A stretch of 18,669 nt of DNA from Chrysochromulina tobinii. Its lineage: Eukaryota; Haptophyta; Prymnesiales; Chrysochromulinaceae. Each line of letters starts with the position of its first letter. Positions within the stretch are counted from its first letter, which is position 1. Of this stretch, positions 1 through 10,556 are shown piece by piece. The stretch spans positions 1 through 18,669 of the forward strand of contig JWZX01003003.1 of NCBI GenBank assembly GCA_001275005.1, read 5' to 3'. Below the pieces are notes generated by a model. It had not been told where the DNA came from. It saw only the letters and a program-made list of their open reading frames with translations, and searched no databases. The translations under genes were made by a program, and so were the position numbers.

Positions 1-3000
1 CAGAGGCAGAGGCGGAGGCGGAGGCGGAGGCGGAGGCGGCGGCCGCGGCAGCCGAGCGGTCGCGGCGGGAGGCGGAGGAGCGGCGGCGCGAAGAACGCGA
101 GCGCGCTGTGGCCGAGATGGAGGCCTCCGCCGCGGCAGAGAGGGAGCGCGAGGGGAGGGAGCGTGCGGAGGCCGAGGCGGAGGCCGAGGTGGCGGCGGCC
201 GAGGCGGATTGGGAAGCGCAGGCAGTGCGGGAGGAGAGGGCAGCAGCCGAGGCGGCGGCGGAGCTGGCGGCGGCGGCGGCGGAGCGGGCAGCAGCTGAGG
301 GGAAGGCAGAGCGTGAAGCGGCCGAAGCGGCGGCCGAGGCGCAACGAGAGAAGACGGAGCGCGAGGCCGCGGAGGCGGCGTGGCAGATGGCTGCCGCAGC
401 AGGCGGCAGTGACGGCGGAGGCGGCGGAGGCGGCGGTGATGAGAGCTCAGCCGCGGCAGCCACGGCCTCAGCCACCACGACCGCGCCCCAGGCCTCGTCC
501 GCGGCCTCAAAGAATAAGAAGTCGAAGGACAAGGAGAAGAAGAAGGGCGGCGGCGAACGAAGCGGCAGCCGCCGGACCGGACGGGGCAGCCGCCGAGGGC
601 AGCACGAGCGGTGGTGTCGAGGGCAGCGGCGGCGGCGGCGAGGCGGCGGACGCGGACGCGGAGGGCGAAGCCAAGGATAAGGGCGCCGGCTACGACCTGA
701 GCGGCTGGGGCGGCAAGACGCCGAAGACGATGCTCCTCGAATGGTTTCAGAAGCGCCAGCAGCCCCGCCCCAAGATCGACTACGAGATGGCGGGACGACG
801 GTACCGTGCCACCGTCACGGTCCACGGGGGCCTCGTGTACGAAATGCCCGCGGATGAGGCGTTCTCCAAGAAGGACGAGGCAGAACAGGCGGCTGCCACG
901 ATGGCGCTCTTGCAGCTCTTCCCCGACCAGCCCCTCTATCGGCTACTCCCGCCGGCGTACCGTGAGCTCTGGCACAAGTGGGAGAAGGACGCGAAAGCGC
1001 CGGAGCAACAGGAGGCGGCCGCGGCGCTCGTGGCACGCGATAAGTTCATCACGAGCTTATGCGAGCGCCCACGCGACGCGACGGAGCCGCCTCCCAAGCG
1101 GCGTGCGAAGCCCGCCGCTGGCATGGCGCCTTCGGAGGGCAGCGGCACGGCGGACATGGCGGCGGCTGAGGGCGGCGGCACGGGCGCCGGCTCGGCGGCC
1201 GGCGCGGGGGGAGGGCCGTCGGCGGCGCCGGTCGACGAGGCGGCGGCGGCGCGTGCGCGTCAGATGGCCGCGGATGCGGAGGACGATCGCGAGGCGGCTG
1301 AGGAAGAGGAGCGTGAGCGTCTCGCTGCCGAGGCGGAGCTCACTCACGCGCGCGGCCTGCAGCTGCAGGTGGCCTACGAGCGATGGCGTGCGAGCGAGGA
1401 GGGGATCGCGCACGCAAAGTTCCGCGCCACCCTCCCAATCTCGCAGCTCGAGGCCCAGGTACGCGTGGCCATGGAGGACGGGCAGGTCGCTGTCGTGTGT
1501 GGCGAGACGGGCTCAGGCAAGTCCACGCAGGTGCCTCAGATGCTCCTCGAGCATGCTCTTGAGAGTGGCCGGGGTGGCGTCACCTCGGTCATCTGTACGC
1601 AGCCGCGCCGCATCGCCGCCACCTCGCTCGCGCGCCGCGTGGCACAGGAGCGCGGCGAGCAGGCGGGCGCGCGCGGCGCCATGGTGGGCTACCAGGTCCG
1701 GCTCGAGTCGAAGCGCACGGAGAGCACGAAGCTGCTCTTCTGCACGACGGGCATCGCGCTGCGCATGATGCTCTCGGACCCGCCGCTGCAGGGCGTGAGC
1801 CACGTGGTGGTCGATGAGGTGCACGAGCGGGACACGCAGACCGACCAGCTCTTGTTGCTGCTACGTGAGCTCATGCCCACGCGTCCGGACCTCAAGGTAG
1901 TGCTCATGTCGGCCACCGTGCAGGCTGAGCTCTTCTCGCGGTACTTTGATGGCGCGGCCATCCTTACTTCAAAGGGGCGTACCTTCCCCGTCGATGAGCA
2001 CTATCTCGAGCATGCTCTCAAGCTGACGGGACACGTACTCCCGACCGACTCGCCGTGCTGGCTGCGCAACGCGGGCGAGTGGCACAAGCACTCGTTCGCC
2101 GTGCACAACCGGGCGATCACGCAGGAGTGGCAGGAGACGGGCGGGAGTGTCAACCCAGAGTACTCGGACGCGCGCTACGCCGAGTACGGCGAGGGCGTAT
2201 GCAACGTGCTGCGCAGCCTCAATGAGCATGTGATCAACTACGACCTGATCTTCGACCTGCTTGGCTACATTGACGACACTTACGAGGAGGGCGCCGTGTT
2301 GGTCTTCCTGCCCGGCCTGAGCGACATCACGACCGTCCTTGGGCTGTGCCAGGCCGATCGGCGTCTCGGCGACACGCGCCGCTTTTGCGTGCTCCCACTG
2401 CACTCGTCTCTTTCGCCCGCGGAGCAATCGGCCGTCTTCGAGACGATGCCGCCTGGCGTGCGGAAGGTGCGTGTGCGCCTTGTTCGCGCGCGCGCTGCGA
2501 ACGCGCCTTGTGGCCTGGGACCCCTTCCTGTAACCTTCCTGGAACCTTCCTGGAACCCCTTCCTCCCTGAACCCATTGGCATCTGCGCTTGATGAATATC
2601 CATTGGTCCGTGTTACTGAATCGGGATTAGACCCCCGGCGTCATGTCGCGAACCCTAACCAACCTCTGACGCAGCAAGCCTCAGGGCTCTCGGCCCCACC
2701 CTGGTCTCCTGCACCATGCACTGCTCGCCATGACCCCCTACTCACCACGAGCCCTCCACTCCCTCGCCCGCCCCCCACCCCCCATCCCACCGCCCTCGGC
2801 GACTGCTGCTGCAGGTGGTGCTCGCGACCAACATCGCCGAGACCTCGATCACCATCGACGACGCCGTCTTCGTCATCGACAGCGGCCGCGCGAAGCAGAT
2901 GCTCTTCAATGAGCAGAAACAGATGCGCCGGCTCGTCGACGTATGGATCTCGCAGGCGGAGGCGCGCCAGCGTGCTGGGCGCGCGGGCCGTGTGCGCGCG

Positions 3001-4334
3001 GGCCACGTCTTCAAGTTGTACACGCGCCACCGCGCGATGGTGCACATGAGCCCATCGAGATTGCCCGAGATGCTGCGCGGCCCGCTGCAGGAGATCTGCC
3101 TGCAGCTGCGCCTCGCGCCGCTCCTCACCGAGACCGATCTGCGCACCGCCTTTGCCAAGGCGCTCACGCCCCCGCCCGAGGCGGCGGTCACCGCGGCGAT
3201 TCTCGGCCTCCAGCGCTGCGCCGCGCTCGACGAGAACGAGCAGCTCACGCCTCTCGGCCGTCACCTGGCCGCGCTGCCCGTCGACATCGGGGTCGGCCGT
3301 CTGATCTTGTACGGGGCACTGCTGCGCTGCGCGTGGCCCATTCTGCTCATCGCCGCTGCGCTCTCGGACCGCTCGCCGTTCTTGGCGCCCATGCACAAGT
3401 CGCGACGAGGCCCCGAGCGGTTCAGATGGTCTTCAACACGGCACAGTCGGACCACCTCGCCGTCGTCGAGGCGCACCGCAAGTGGGATGAGCACTGCCGG
3501 CAGCACGGAAAGGGCTCCGGCTACCGCTTCTGCGAGAAGCACTTCCTCTCCGAGCGCACGCTACAGGGGATGACGGACATGGCCAACCAGTTCTGGGACA
3601 ATCTCGCCAATCTCGGGCTGCTCCCGAGCCTCTCGCGCCTGCCTCCGGAGCAACGCGAGGCCGCACGCGCCGCCGCCAACCGGCACGCCGACAATGTCGA
3701 GCTGCTCAAGGCTGTGCTGTGCGCGGGCCTCTTCCCCAACGTGCTCAAGGCGAAGAGCGGCAAGGGCGGCCTGGAGCTCAACCAGCAGAAGCAGGCGGTC
3801 GCCATCCACCCGTCCTCGTTCAATCGCGGCGCGCAGCGCTTCGAATCAGGCTGGCTCGTGTACCACGAAAAGGTGGCGACCGGCAAGGTCTTTGTGCACG
3901 ACGTGACCGCGGTGACGTCGCTCGACCTCTTCCTCTTTGGCGCCGAGCCGCAAGTGCTTCATGCGCAGCATAAGGTCATCATCGACGGCTGGATCGACCT
4001 GCGCATCTCGCCGCGCACCGCCGTCCTCTTCAAGGCGCTCCGGAAGCAGCTCTTCGAGCTCATGGCGCTGCGCATCGCCGCCAACGAACGCGAGGACGCA
4101 CAGTCAGCGTGGACGCTCGGGGGCGGCTCGGAGAAGGCGCTGCCCCAGCCAGGGGGGGCCGGCTGGCCTCCCCCGATGGAGACACGTGAGCAGGCGCAGG
4201 GAGCGCTACTCACCGCCCTCGTGTGGCTCATCGGTAAGGGCCTGGACCTACAAGCGGACGAGCAGGCTGCGGCGGCCGCTGCCGCCGCCATCGCCAAGCT
4301 GGCCAAAGGGGGCGCCAGCGGCTCGCGCCGTTAG
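1..4334 (+). CDS. DHX29/DHX57-like DEVH-box RNA helicase, 5' partial, frame-broken
   Basis: Superfamily 2 RNA helicase of the DEAH/RHA group; relatives unwind structured RNA, DHX29 on the 40S ribosome. The frame is open from base 3, so the start lies upstream. Order: Glu/Ala/Arg-rich charged helix (3-~530), Lys-rich linker, dsRBD-like segment (~700-940), motif I GETGSGKST (1501-1527), Ia (TQPRRIAA), DEVH (1813-1824), SAT (1909-1917), FLPG (~2310), intron 2467-2814, motif V TNIAETSIT (~2827), motif VI QRAGRAGR (2968-2991), HA2 region, OB-fold region with IHPSSFN (~3810), stop TAG 4332-4334. Two frame breaks are seen: within the GGC run at 546-558, where the charged frame gives way to the frame carrying the dsRBD and helicase, and at 3400-3426, where the HA2 region jumps frame twice. 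DHX29 versus DHX57 cannot be settled by eye. Family assignment is firm; functionality is uncertain because of the breaks. Confidence 0.88.
3..38 (+). repeat. GAGGCG hexanucleotide run encoding Glu-Ala repeats
   Basis: About six tandem GAGGCG/GAGGCA units at the left edge encode alternating Glu-Ala at the start of the charged helix of the helicase. Such runs are prone to length change and assembly error. Confidence 0.8.
2467..2814 (+). other. Phase-0 intron of the helicase gene, 348 nt
   Basis: The donor is AAG|GTGCGT and the acceptor GCTGCAG|GTGGTG. Removal joins ...GVRK to VVLATNIAETS, restoring helicase motif V without a gap. The unspliced frame runs into non-conserved sequence and a stop at 2590-2592. 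An 11-nt unit (CTTCCTGGAAC) is repeated near 2535-2560. A possible branch site CTAAC lies near 2655. Confidence 0.93.
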
Positions 4335-4744
4335 AAGCGCCCGCCATGGCGGCCGGCTGGCGCCAAGTGCATCGATACGATCGAGGCGAAGGAAGCTACA
4401 GACGGCGGAGGAGGATGTACTTAGGGAAAAGTACTTGTGGGAGGGAGCGCGGGTGTAAGGGCGGAGATCGATTCTGATCGAACATCCGATTGAGCGAGCG
4501 AGCGGACGCGGGCCGCGGTTCCCGGCTCGCAGACAGACGGACGAGGCAGCAGAGTGTACTAGTGCATGGACGTCGAGATGACCGCGCGGAGCGTTTGTGG
4601 TTTGAGGATGCTTTGTAGACGCTTGCTTGAGGACCACCTAATCCTGTGGGAAAACCTTTCGCGGCGTCCGGAAATTCGAGCGTCGCGTTCGACCTTCCGA
4701 CCTTCCTGCCTGCCTCGGCCGCAGCATCCCGCACGCCAAGCGCG
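4335..4744. other. Helicase 3' flank and myosin 5' flank; no conserved gene
   Basis: 410 nt between the helicase stop and the deduced myosin start. It should hold the helicase 3' UTR and terminator and the myosin promoter and 5' UTR. I see no conserved protein and no clear TATA box. The only coding-like item is the small upstream ORF listed separately. Confidence 0.6.
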
Positions 4745-4748
4745 ATGA
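4566..4748 (+). promoter_or_regulatory. Candidate upstream ORF overlapping the myosin start codon
   Basis: A 60-codon ORF starts at ATG 4566 and ends at TGA 4746-4748. The stop overlaps the deduced myosin ATG (4745-4747) as ATGA, and the uORF is in another frame. If the transcript starts upstream of 4566, scanning ribosomes would translate it first and could reach the myosin start only by leaky scanning or by reinitiation at the overlap. The peptide has no recognised domain. The transcription start is unknown, so this is inference. Confidence 0.3.
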
Positions 4749-7700
4749 CGCACGGCGCTGAAGAGGTATGGATCAGAGATCCAGTCGACTCATGGGTCGC
4801 CGGAAAAGTAGAAGCACAGGTCGGAAACTCGACGTAAGCGATGCAATCGCCACGCGCAATAGCCATCCCGCAAGCGGCGGCGCGCCTCCCCACCAGTGCA
4901 CCTCCCGCAAGAGCGCACTCCCGCGTCTCCCTAACGGTCACCCTTTCCCCTTCAATCAGGCTCAAGGTGCTTACCGCCAAGGGTACCACCGTCACCGTGG
5001 ACATGGCGGCAGCTGGCGGCGAGCTGCTCACGTGCAACCCGTCGCTCGAGGCCGACATGACCTCGCTGTGGCATCTCCACGAGCCGGGCGTGCTGCACAA
5101 CCTGCGCGGCCGCTTCGAACGGCTCGAACCGTATACGTACGTGGCGCACCTACTGGTCGCCGTCAACCCGCTGCAACCCGTGGCGCAGCCTGAGATGGAG
5201 ACTGTGCGTGCGGCGCCATCGCTCTCGGTGGTGGCGCCCCATCCATACGCGGTGGCGGAGTCGGCATACCGCGCGCTGCTGCTGCCGCAGGCGACAAGCC
5301 AGTCAATCGTGGTCAGCGGCGAGAGCGGCGCGGGCAAGACCGAGTCCACCAAGATCGTGCTGCGCTACCTCGCATGGCGCGCCGCCGCCGCCGCTTCGAA
5401 AGCCAGCGGCAGCGCCAACCTGAACGAACGCATCCTGCAAGCCAACCCGATCGCCGAGTCGCTCGGCAACGGCAAGACGCAGCGCAACCACAACTCGTCG
5501 CGCTTCGGCAAGTACATCCGCCTGAGCTTCGGGCGCGCGGGCGGCCGTGCTGCCACCGGCGGTGGAGCGCCGCTCGAGCTGCTCGTCGGCTCGATCGAGA
5601 CGTATCTACTCGAGACGTCGCGAGTGATTCGGCAGCTGCCGTCGGAGCGCAACTTCCACATCTTCTACGAGATGCTCGCCGGCGCCTCCGCCGCGCAGCG
5701 CACCCAATGGCGCGTGCCTACCAACGGGCCGATGGGCTTCAACGTGCTGAGCCATTCCGGCTGCGTGAGCGTGCCTCAGCATCCGGACGCTCAGTGCTTC
5801 GCCGAGCTCACGCATGGGCTCAAGTGCCTCGGCGTGCCATCCGAGCAGCAGGCGAGCCTGCTCGCGTGCCTCGCGGGCGTGCTGCACCTTGGTAACCTCG
5901 AGTTCGTTGCGTCGCCCTCCTCGCCCATCAACAAGGGGCTCAAGAACGCGCGCCGGCTCTCTGGAGGCCGCCGGATGTCGGGTGGCGATGCTCCTAGAAT
6001 GGACCCGTCGGCCGTACGCATCGGGGCGCGGGAGAGCGCCGACGGCGCGTTTGCGACGGCGTGCGCGCTCCTGGGGCTCGAGGCGAGTGCGCTCGAGCGC
6101 GGCCTCACCTATCGTTCCATGACCATGCAGCGCGGCGCCGACTCGGAGACCGTCCACGTCGTGCTCGATACCGACAAGTGCGCTGCGATGCGGGAGGGGC
6201 TCATGAAGGCGATCTACTCGTCTCTCTTCGAGTGGGCGATCGCGTTCATCAACACCCAGCTCTCGGGCACGACGAGCCAGGACGCGTCCGCGGCGTCGGC
6301 CCCCTTCATCGGCTTGCTCGATATCTTCGGCTTCGAGTCGTTCGCGACGAATTCGCTCGAGCAGCTCCTCATCAACTTTGCGAATGAGAAGTTGCAGGCC
6401 ACGTTCAACCTGCACGTCTTCGCGGCGGAGCAGGAGCTCTACGTCGCCGAGGGTATCGCGTGGCGCGCGGTCGCGTGGCCCGACAATGCGGGCTGCATCG
6501 CCCTCATTGCGCACAAGGAGCGCGGCGTGGCGCCCGGGCTGCTTCACCTGCTGGACGAAATGTGTCGGCTGCCCAAGACGACGGACGCCGAGCTCGCCGA
6601 GCGGCTCCACTCGGCGCATGTGGGCAACGCCTTCTTCCCGAAGCCCGACCCGCGCCGACTCAAGGACTCGTTCCGCATCTTGCACTACGCCGGGGAGGTC
6701 ACGTACAGCGTCGAAGGGTTCCTAGCGAAGAACAACGGCTCGCTCTCGCAAGACCTCGTGGCGCTCTGCCAGTCGTCGAGTGACCCGCTGCTCTCTCAAA
6801 TCTTCCTCGAGGCCGAGGCGAGGGCCGAGCAGAAGGCCGAGGCCGCCCTCGCAGCCTCGACTGCGCGCGTCGACGCATCGCGGGCGGCCAAGGCGCAATC
6901 TGCGTCTGCCACCGCCGCCGGCACTCCGGTGCCAGTGCCCGCGCCGCCGCCGATGGCTCCGCCAAAGACCCCGCTGCGCCCGCTCACGGCCTCGGGAGAC
7001 AACTCGCCCTCGAAAAAGGGAAAGGGCGCCGCCGGCCCGGGTGGCGTGGGAGACGTGCCCGTCATCCCGAAGCTCGGGCTCAAGAGCGTCCGGTTGGAAG
7101 AGCCTGCCAGCGGCGGCGGTGGGAATGGCTCGGAGACGACACGCGCGCGTGCGGCGTCGTTCAATGCTGCGGCGAGCGCAACGCAAACGCCGCGTGGCCC
7201 ACTGCAGACCCCGCGCGGCCAAAAGTCGTTCCAGAGCGTTGGCCTCACATTCGTTCGCCAGATGGGTTGCCTCGTGTCCGAACTTGACGCGACCCGGTGC
7301 AACTTCATTCGTTGCCTCAAGCCCAATGCGCAGATGGCGCCGCGCGTCTTCGACAACACGTACTCGCTCACGCAGCTGCGCCACACGGGGCTGCTCCAGT
7401 GCTGTGAGCTCCTCAAGCATGGCTACCCGACGCGCATCGCATATGCCGAGGTGGCCGAGCGCTACAAGCCCGTGCTCCAGCAGCACTGCCCTCAGGTGCT
7501 CACGTTGCCTTGGCTACGCGTCTCCGACGTCACCCTCTCGAACGCTCGGCTCACCTCGGCTGTGCTGTATGGGTTCGAGGTGCCCAAGGCGCTCTATCAG
7601 CTCGGCGCGACCAAAGCCTTCTTTCGAGCGGGCGGCGTCTCGGCGCTCGACGAGCTGCGCTTCTGCGACATGGTTGCTCGTGCGCCGCGCCTGGTCGAGC

Positions 7701-8857
7701 GCATCACGCGGTTGGTCGTGCTCCGGCGCTTCCGGCTCGCGCTGGCACACACGCGCCTGGGGCTCGCGCTGATCCAGCTGCACCGCTCTGTTCAGGCGCA
7801 GCGGCGCTGGGTGCTTGCGACGCGCGTGCTGCGTATCGGTATGCGCAGTTTCGGACGGCTGCGTGCGCGCCTCGAGCAGCGGGGTGCCGCCACGCGGCTG
7901 CAGGCCGCCGCACGTGCGCTCAAACCTCGGCGCGCCTTTCTCATCCACGCCGCAGACCTGTACGAGGCACGTCGCAAGGCGGCGCGCGCGGCGCTCGCGG
8001 CGCGCGCGGCGACGTCGGTGCAGGCGGCAGCGCGAGGCCATGCGAAGCGCGTGCAGTACGCGACCGAGCTGGCCAAGATTCAGCGGTTGCGGCGCGAGCC
8101 TCCCGCGGCCACTCGGCTGCAGAGCGCGGTGCGTGCCAAGGCTGGCCGGCGCGCATACGCACGTAAGCGGGCAGAGTATTATGAGAGGCTCGTGCCCACG
8201 GCGGCGCGCCTGCAGGCGTGGTGGCGCGTGGTGCGCTCAGAGCGCACCCTGAGAAAGCTGCGATCAGTCGTCGACCGTCATGCGGCCGCGCATAGGAAAT
8301 TGGTGGGCGAGCTCAGGGCGCATCTCGCGGCGATCTCGCAGGCGGAGGCCGCGCTCGAGGCGGCGCGACCGGCGACGGTCGGCGCGGTCATGTCCAAGGG
8401 CGCCAAGCGCTTCGAGATGTGGGTCTCGCTGCGCGTCGGGCTAGGGGGCGAAGAAGTCGGCACCTTTGCTGGCACTCAAGTCTTCTCGGTACGCTCGGCG
8501 GCACTCAAGGCGGCAGGCACGCACTTTCGCGCCTTTTTCACGGACGCGGCCAACGTGGACGCCAACCGTGATGACGACGGCCACTACCTGGTGCGACGCT
8601 CGTGGAAGCACTTTGGAGCCGTGCTCGAGTACATTCGCGACGGCTCGTGCGAGCTGCCGCGCGGCTACACGCCGTCGACATACGACAATCGGCCCGCGTC
8701 TTCCGACGAGCAGGAGCTGCTTGAGTTCGTGCGCGAGGCTGCCTTTTATGGGCTGCAGCCTCTCGTGCGCCAGGCGAGCACACGGCTCCTCACGCTCCGA
8801 TACGGCAGCAACGAGGTCATGATGGCGGCGCTGCGCTCCAAGGGACTGCTCGCGTGA
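4745..8857 (+). CDS. Myosin heavy chain with C-terminal KCTD-type BTB/T1 domain
   Basis: Actin-based ATPase motor, about 1328 aa. Exon 1 (4745-4833) encodes the N-terminal SH3-like start (EEVWIRDPVDSWVAGKV); exon 2 (4960-8857) continues it with LKVLTAKGTTVTVD. P-loop GESGAGKT at residues 150-157, switch I NHNSSRFG at 206-213, switch II DIFGFE at 484-489. The TEDS position appears to be Glu426, so phosphorylation there may not be needed. Loop 2 carries a ~140-residue low-complexity insert (645-785). The actin-binding RCLKPN is at 814-819 and converter AKAFFRAGG near 915. About five IQ motifs follow (~960-1140; for example VQAAARGHAKR), so calmodulin-like light chains are expected. No long coiled coil follows. 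A BTB/T1 fold spans ~1184-1305 (GTQVFSV, GHYLVRRSWKHFGAVLEYIRD, AAFYGLQPLV), likely for oligomerisation or cullin-3/cargo binding. The downstream ATG at 4841 lies inside the intron. No frame breaks were seen. Confidence 0.93.
4834..4959 (+). other. Phase-2 intron of the myosin gene, 126 nt
   Basis: Donor GAC|GTAAGC is followed at once by an in-frame TAA (4835-4837). The 3' end has a CTAAC branch-like site at 4931, a pyrimidine stretch and TCAATCAG|G. Splicing gives AC+G (Thr) and joins VGNS to LKVLTAKG, the continuous N-terminal beta-barrel of myosins. Confidence 0.88.
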
Positions 8858-10009
8858 TTTGAAAGCCATGAGTGAGGACCTCGTGATTGCGGCGTGATTG
8901 CGGCCCAAGGGGCTGCTCGCGGACTGCTCGCGGAGAGCAAGGGAGGCAGGCGAGCCGAGGCGACGCGACGGGGGAGGGACTTCGTCGGGCGGCGTCTGGG
9001 GCAGCTGCGGCAGCTGCCGATTGAATCGCAACGTGTGCACTCGAGGCCCAGGGGTGCGGCGGCGAGGAGCAGCCATGTGGGCAGGGGCGCATGATTTGAA
9101 TCACGCCCAGCACGACCAGGAGGTGCATATGTCTACAAGGGAAGGGGATGCTGGCGAACGGAGGCAGCACGTGCTGCTCGCCATGGGCGCTACGGGCATG
9201 GCCATGGGCATGTCGCTCGTTACAGAGTATGATGCACGATGATGCAAATCCGGTACATTTGAATGCCTTGTCTGTGTTCCTGGTGCCTGGTGCCTGGTGC
9301 GCATGCAGGTCCGGGCGTGGTGCCGGTCCCCATGGAGCTGGTCCCCATGGAGCTGGTCCCATGGAGCTGGTCCCCATGGAGCTGGTCCCATGGAGCTGGT
9401 CCCCATGGAGCTGGTCCCCGTGGAGCTGGTCCCCATGGAGCTGGTCCCCATGGAGCTGGTCCCCATGGAGCTGGTCCCCGTGGAGTCAACGTCCGAGGAG
9501 AAGCGGCCGGGACGCGGCGAGCGCAAGGTTTCGCTTGTCCCCGGTCGGGTGACGGGCGACCCGGGTCAGGTGCGGTGGTCTCCTCGGGGCCGTCCGAGCG
9601 TCGTGGGGCGAACGTAGGACAAGTATCTCGGGGTCCGCCGGAACGGTATCTCTCTACTCCCCTCTCCCGGCTCCGCAGGGTCCAGGGACCGCACGAACCC
9701 CGCGGAGTGACGGTGTGTGTGAGCCGACCTCAGGGCTCAGGGACAGAAATAAGATCGGTAGCGAAAGAAGATTTCTATCTCTCTTAGATTGCGCTGGCGG
9801 TCGTTGTCCCATGCGCGGCGGTTGGAGGCCGCGCACTCTCGGCGCCTTGCCCGGCTCGCTCTATCGCTCTACCCGCACTAGGGACTAGCGCCCTACGCAC
9901 GCGAGGGGCGAGAGAACGCGACTCAAGTGCGGAGCATCGCCCTCCCAATACACACCATGACGGCATTCCCGGCCCCCTTGTCTGGTGGCACCGCGGGATG
10001 GACGCGCGC
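8858..10009. other. Gene-poor 1.15-kb spacer between myosin and COX6A
   Basis: This holds the 3' flanks of two converging genes. It contains a short direct repeat CGTGATTGCGG twice near 8882-8904, a 7-bp CCTGGTG repeat near 9280-9298 and the 15-bp minisatellite below. Frames open across the minisatellite have no conserved residues outside the repeat and look non-coding. Confidence 0.6.
9332..9485. repeat. 15-bp minisatellite, about ten units
   Basis: Ten tandem units of ATGGAGCTGGTCCCC, starting at 9332, 9347, 9361, 9376, 9390, 9405, 9420, 9435, 9450 and 9465. Units 2 and 4 lack one C (14 bp); the unit at 9420, and a partial one at 9480, begin with G instead of A. The near-identity suggests recent expansion. 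All six frames stay open because the unit is 15 bp, so open frames here are not evidence of coding. Confidence 0.93.
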
Positions 10010-10556
10010 CTACTCCGCCGCAGCAGCCTTGGCGGCCTTGTACGCGGCGCCGCACTTGTAGTCGAAGAGGTCGCAGTCGGATCCGCCGGCGAGGGCCCAC
10101 GGCATCGGCTTGTCGCGCTTCTTGACAAAGGGGTACTTGACCTGGCGGCAGCACGCCGATCGGCGCGCGTCAGCGGCACAAGGAAGGATCCATGGTATAG
10201 CGCGGTCAAGGCAGGGGGGTGGGGATGGGTGGTAGCTGCGGCCCGCACCTGCTCATACTCGTGGTGTCCGTGCGAGTTGTGGCGCACGAAGACGAAGCCC
10301 ATGTACAGGCCGACGACCGGCAGGAAGACGAACGAAATCTTCTTCCACTTGTCGGTCTCAGCTGCGCACGCAAAACAACAAGTTCGCCATCGCAATTAGC
10401 AGTGGTGCGGCGGTGAAGGGGCGCTTGATCAACCGCCGCCCGGCGCCACGTTCGAGGGAGCTGCTTTGCACCGATGGCGTGGTCGAGCGAGTGGCCGCCC
10501 ATCATGCGCACGCCCTTGGGCGCCAGCGCCATGCGGGCACGGAGCAGAGCCTGCAT
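10010..10556 (-). CDS. COX6A: Cytochrome c oxidase subunit VIa, three exons
   Basis: Nuclear-encoded small subunit of mitochondrial complex IV in the inner membrane. Exons on the minus strand: 10556-10472, 10361-10249 and 10141-10010, giving 330 nt and 109 aa. Residues 1-28 form an Arg-rich, acid-poor presequence-like leader (MQALLRARMALAPKGVRMM). Then come ETDKWKKISF, one membrane span at ~37-54 (FLPVVGLYMGFVFV), the matrix/intermembrane turn HGHHEYEQ at 59-66 and the conserved tail YPFVKKRDKPMPWALAGG...CDLFDYKC. Both junctions keep frame and have GT...CAG ends. The ATG has an A-rich ACAA context. The start faces the plus gene at 10721, 164 bp away. Length and motif order are normal for the family, with no breaks. 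Confidence 0.93.
10142..10248 (-). other. COX6A intron 2, phase 0, 107 nt
   Basis: Donor GAGCAG|GTGCGG and acceptor CCGCCAG|GTCAAG. It joins HGHHEYEQ to VKYPFVKK, matching the uninterrupted family sequence. Confidence 0.9.
10362..10471 (-). other. COX6A intron 1, phase 1, 110 nt
   Basis: Donor ATCG|GTGCAA and acceptor TGCGCAG|CTGAGACC; the split codon is G+CT (Ala). It joins the targeting leader (...HSLDHAI) to AETDKWKKISF. Confidence 0.82.

Noticed and set aside
163-690. Arg-rich open frame on the plus strand at the left end
   Set aside because: It is the shifted reading of the Glu/Ala/Lys-rich frame that starts before the window; the helicase frame is reached only after ~550.
3399-3425. 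27-nt GT...CAG mini-intron in the helicase
   Set aside because: Its length is a multiple of three, so it cannot correct the frame change.
4841-4959. ATG 4841 as the myosin start
   Set aside because: It lies inside the intron. Using it would add a Pro/Ala/Ser leader and lose the VWIRDP...SWV segment that belongs to the myosin N-terminal barrel.
4396-5352. 318-codon minus-strand ORF over the myosin start
   Set aside because: Antisense of conserved myosin codons; no domain of its own.
5606-6685. 359-codon minus-strand ORF inside myosin
   Set aside because: Arg-rich antisense shadow of the motor domain in GC-rich DNA.
9101-9552. Repeat proteins (MELVP or GTSSM type) from the 15-bp minisatellite
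   Set aside because: A 15-bp unit without stops is open in all six frames, and flanking residues show no conservation.
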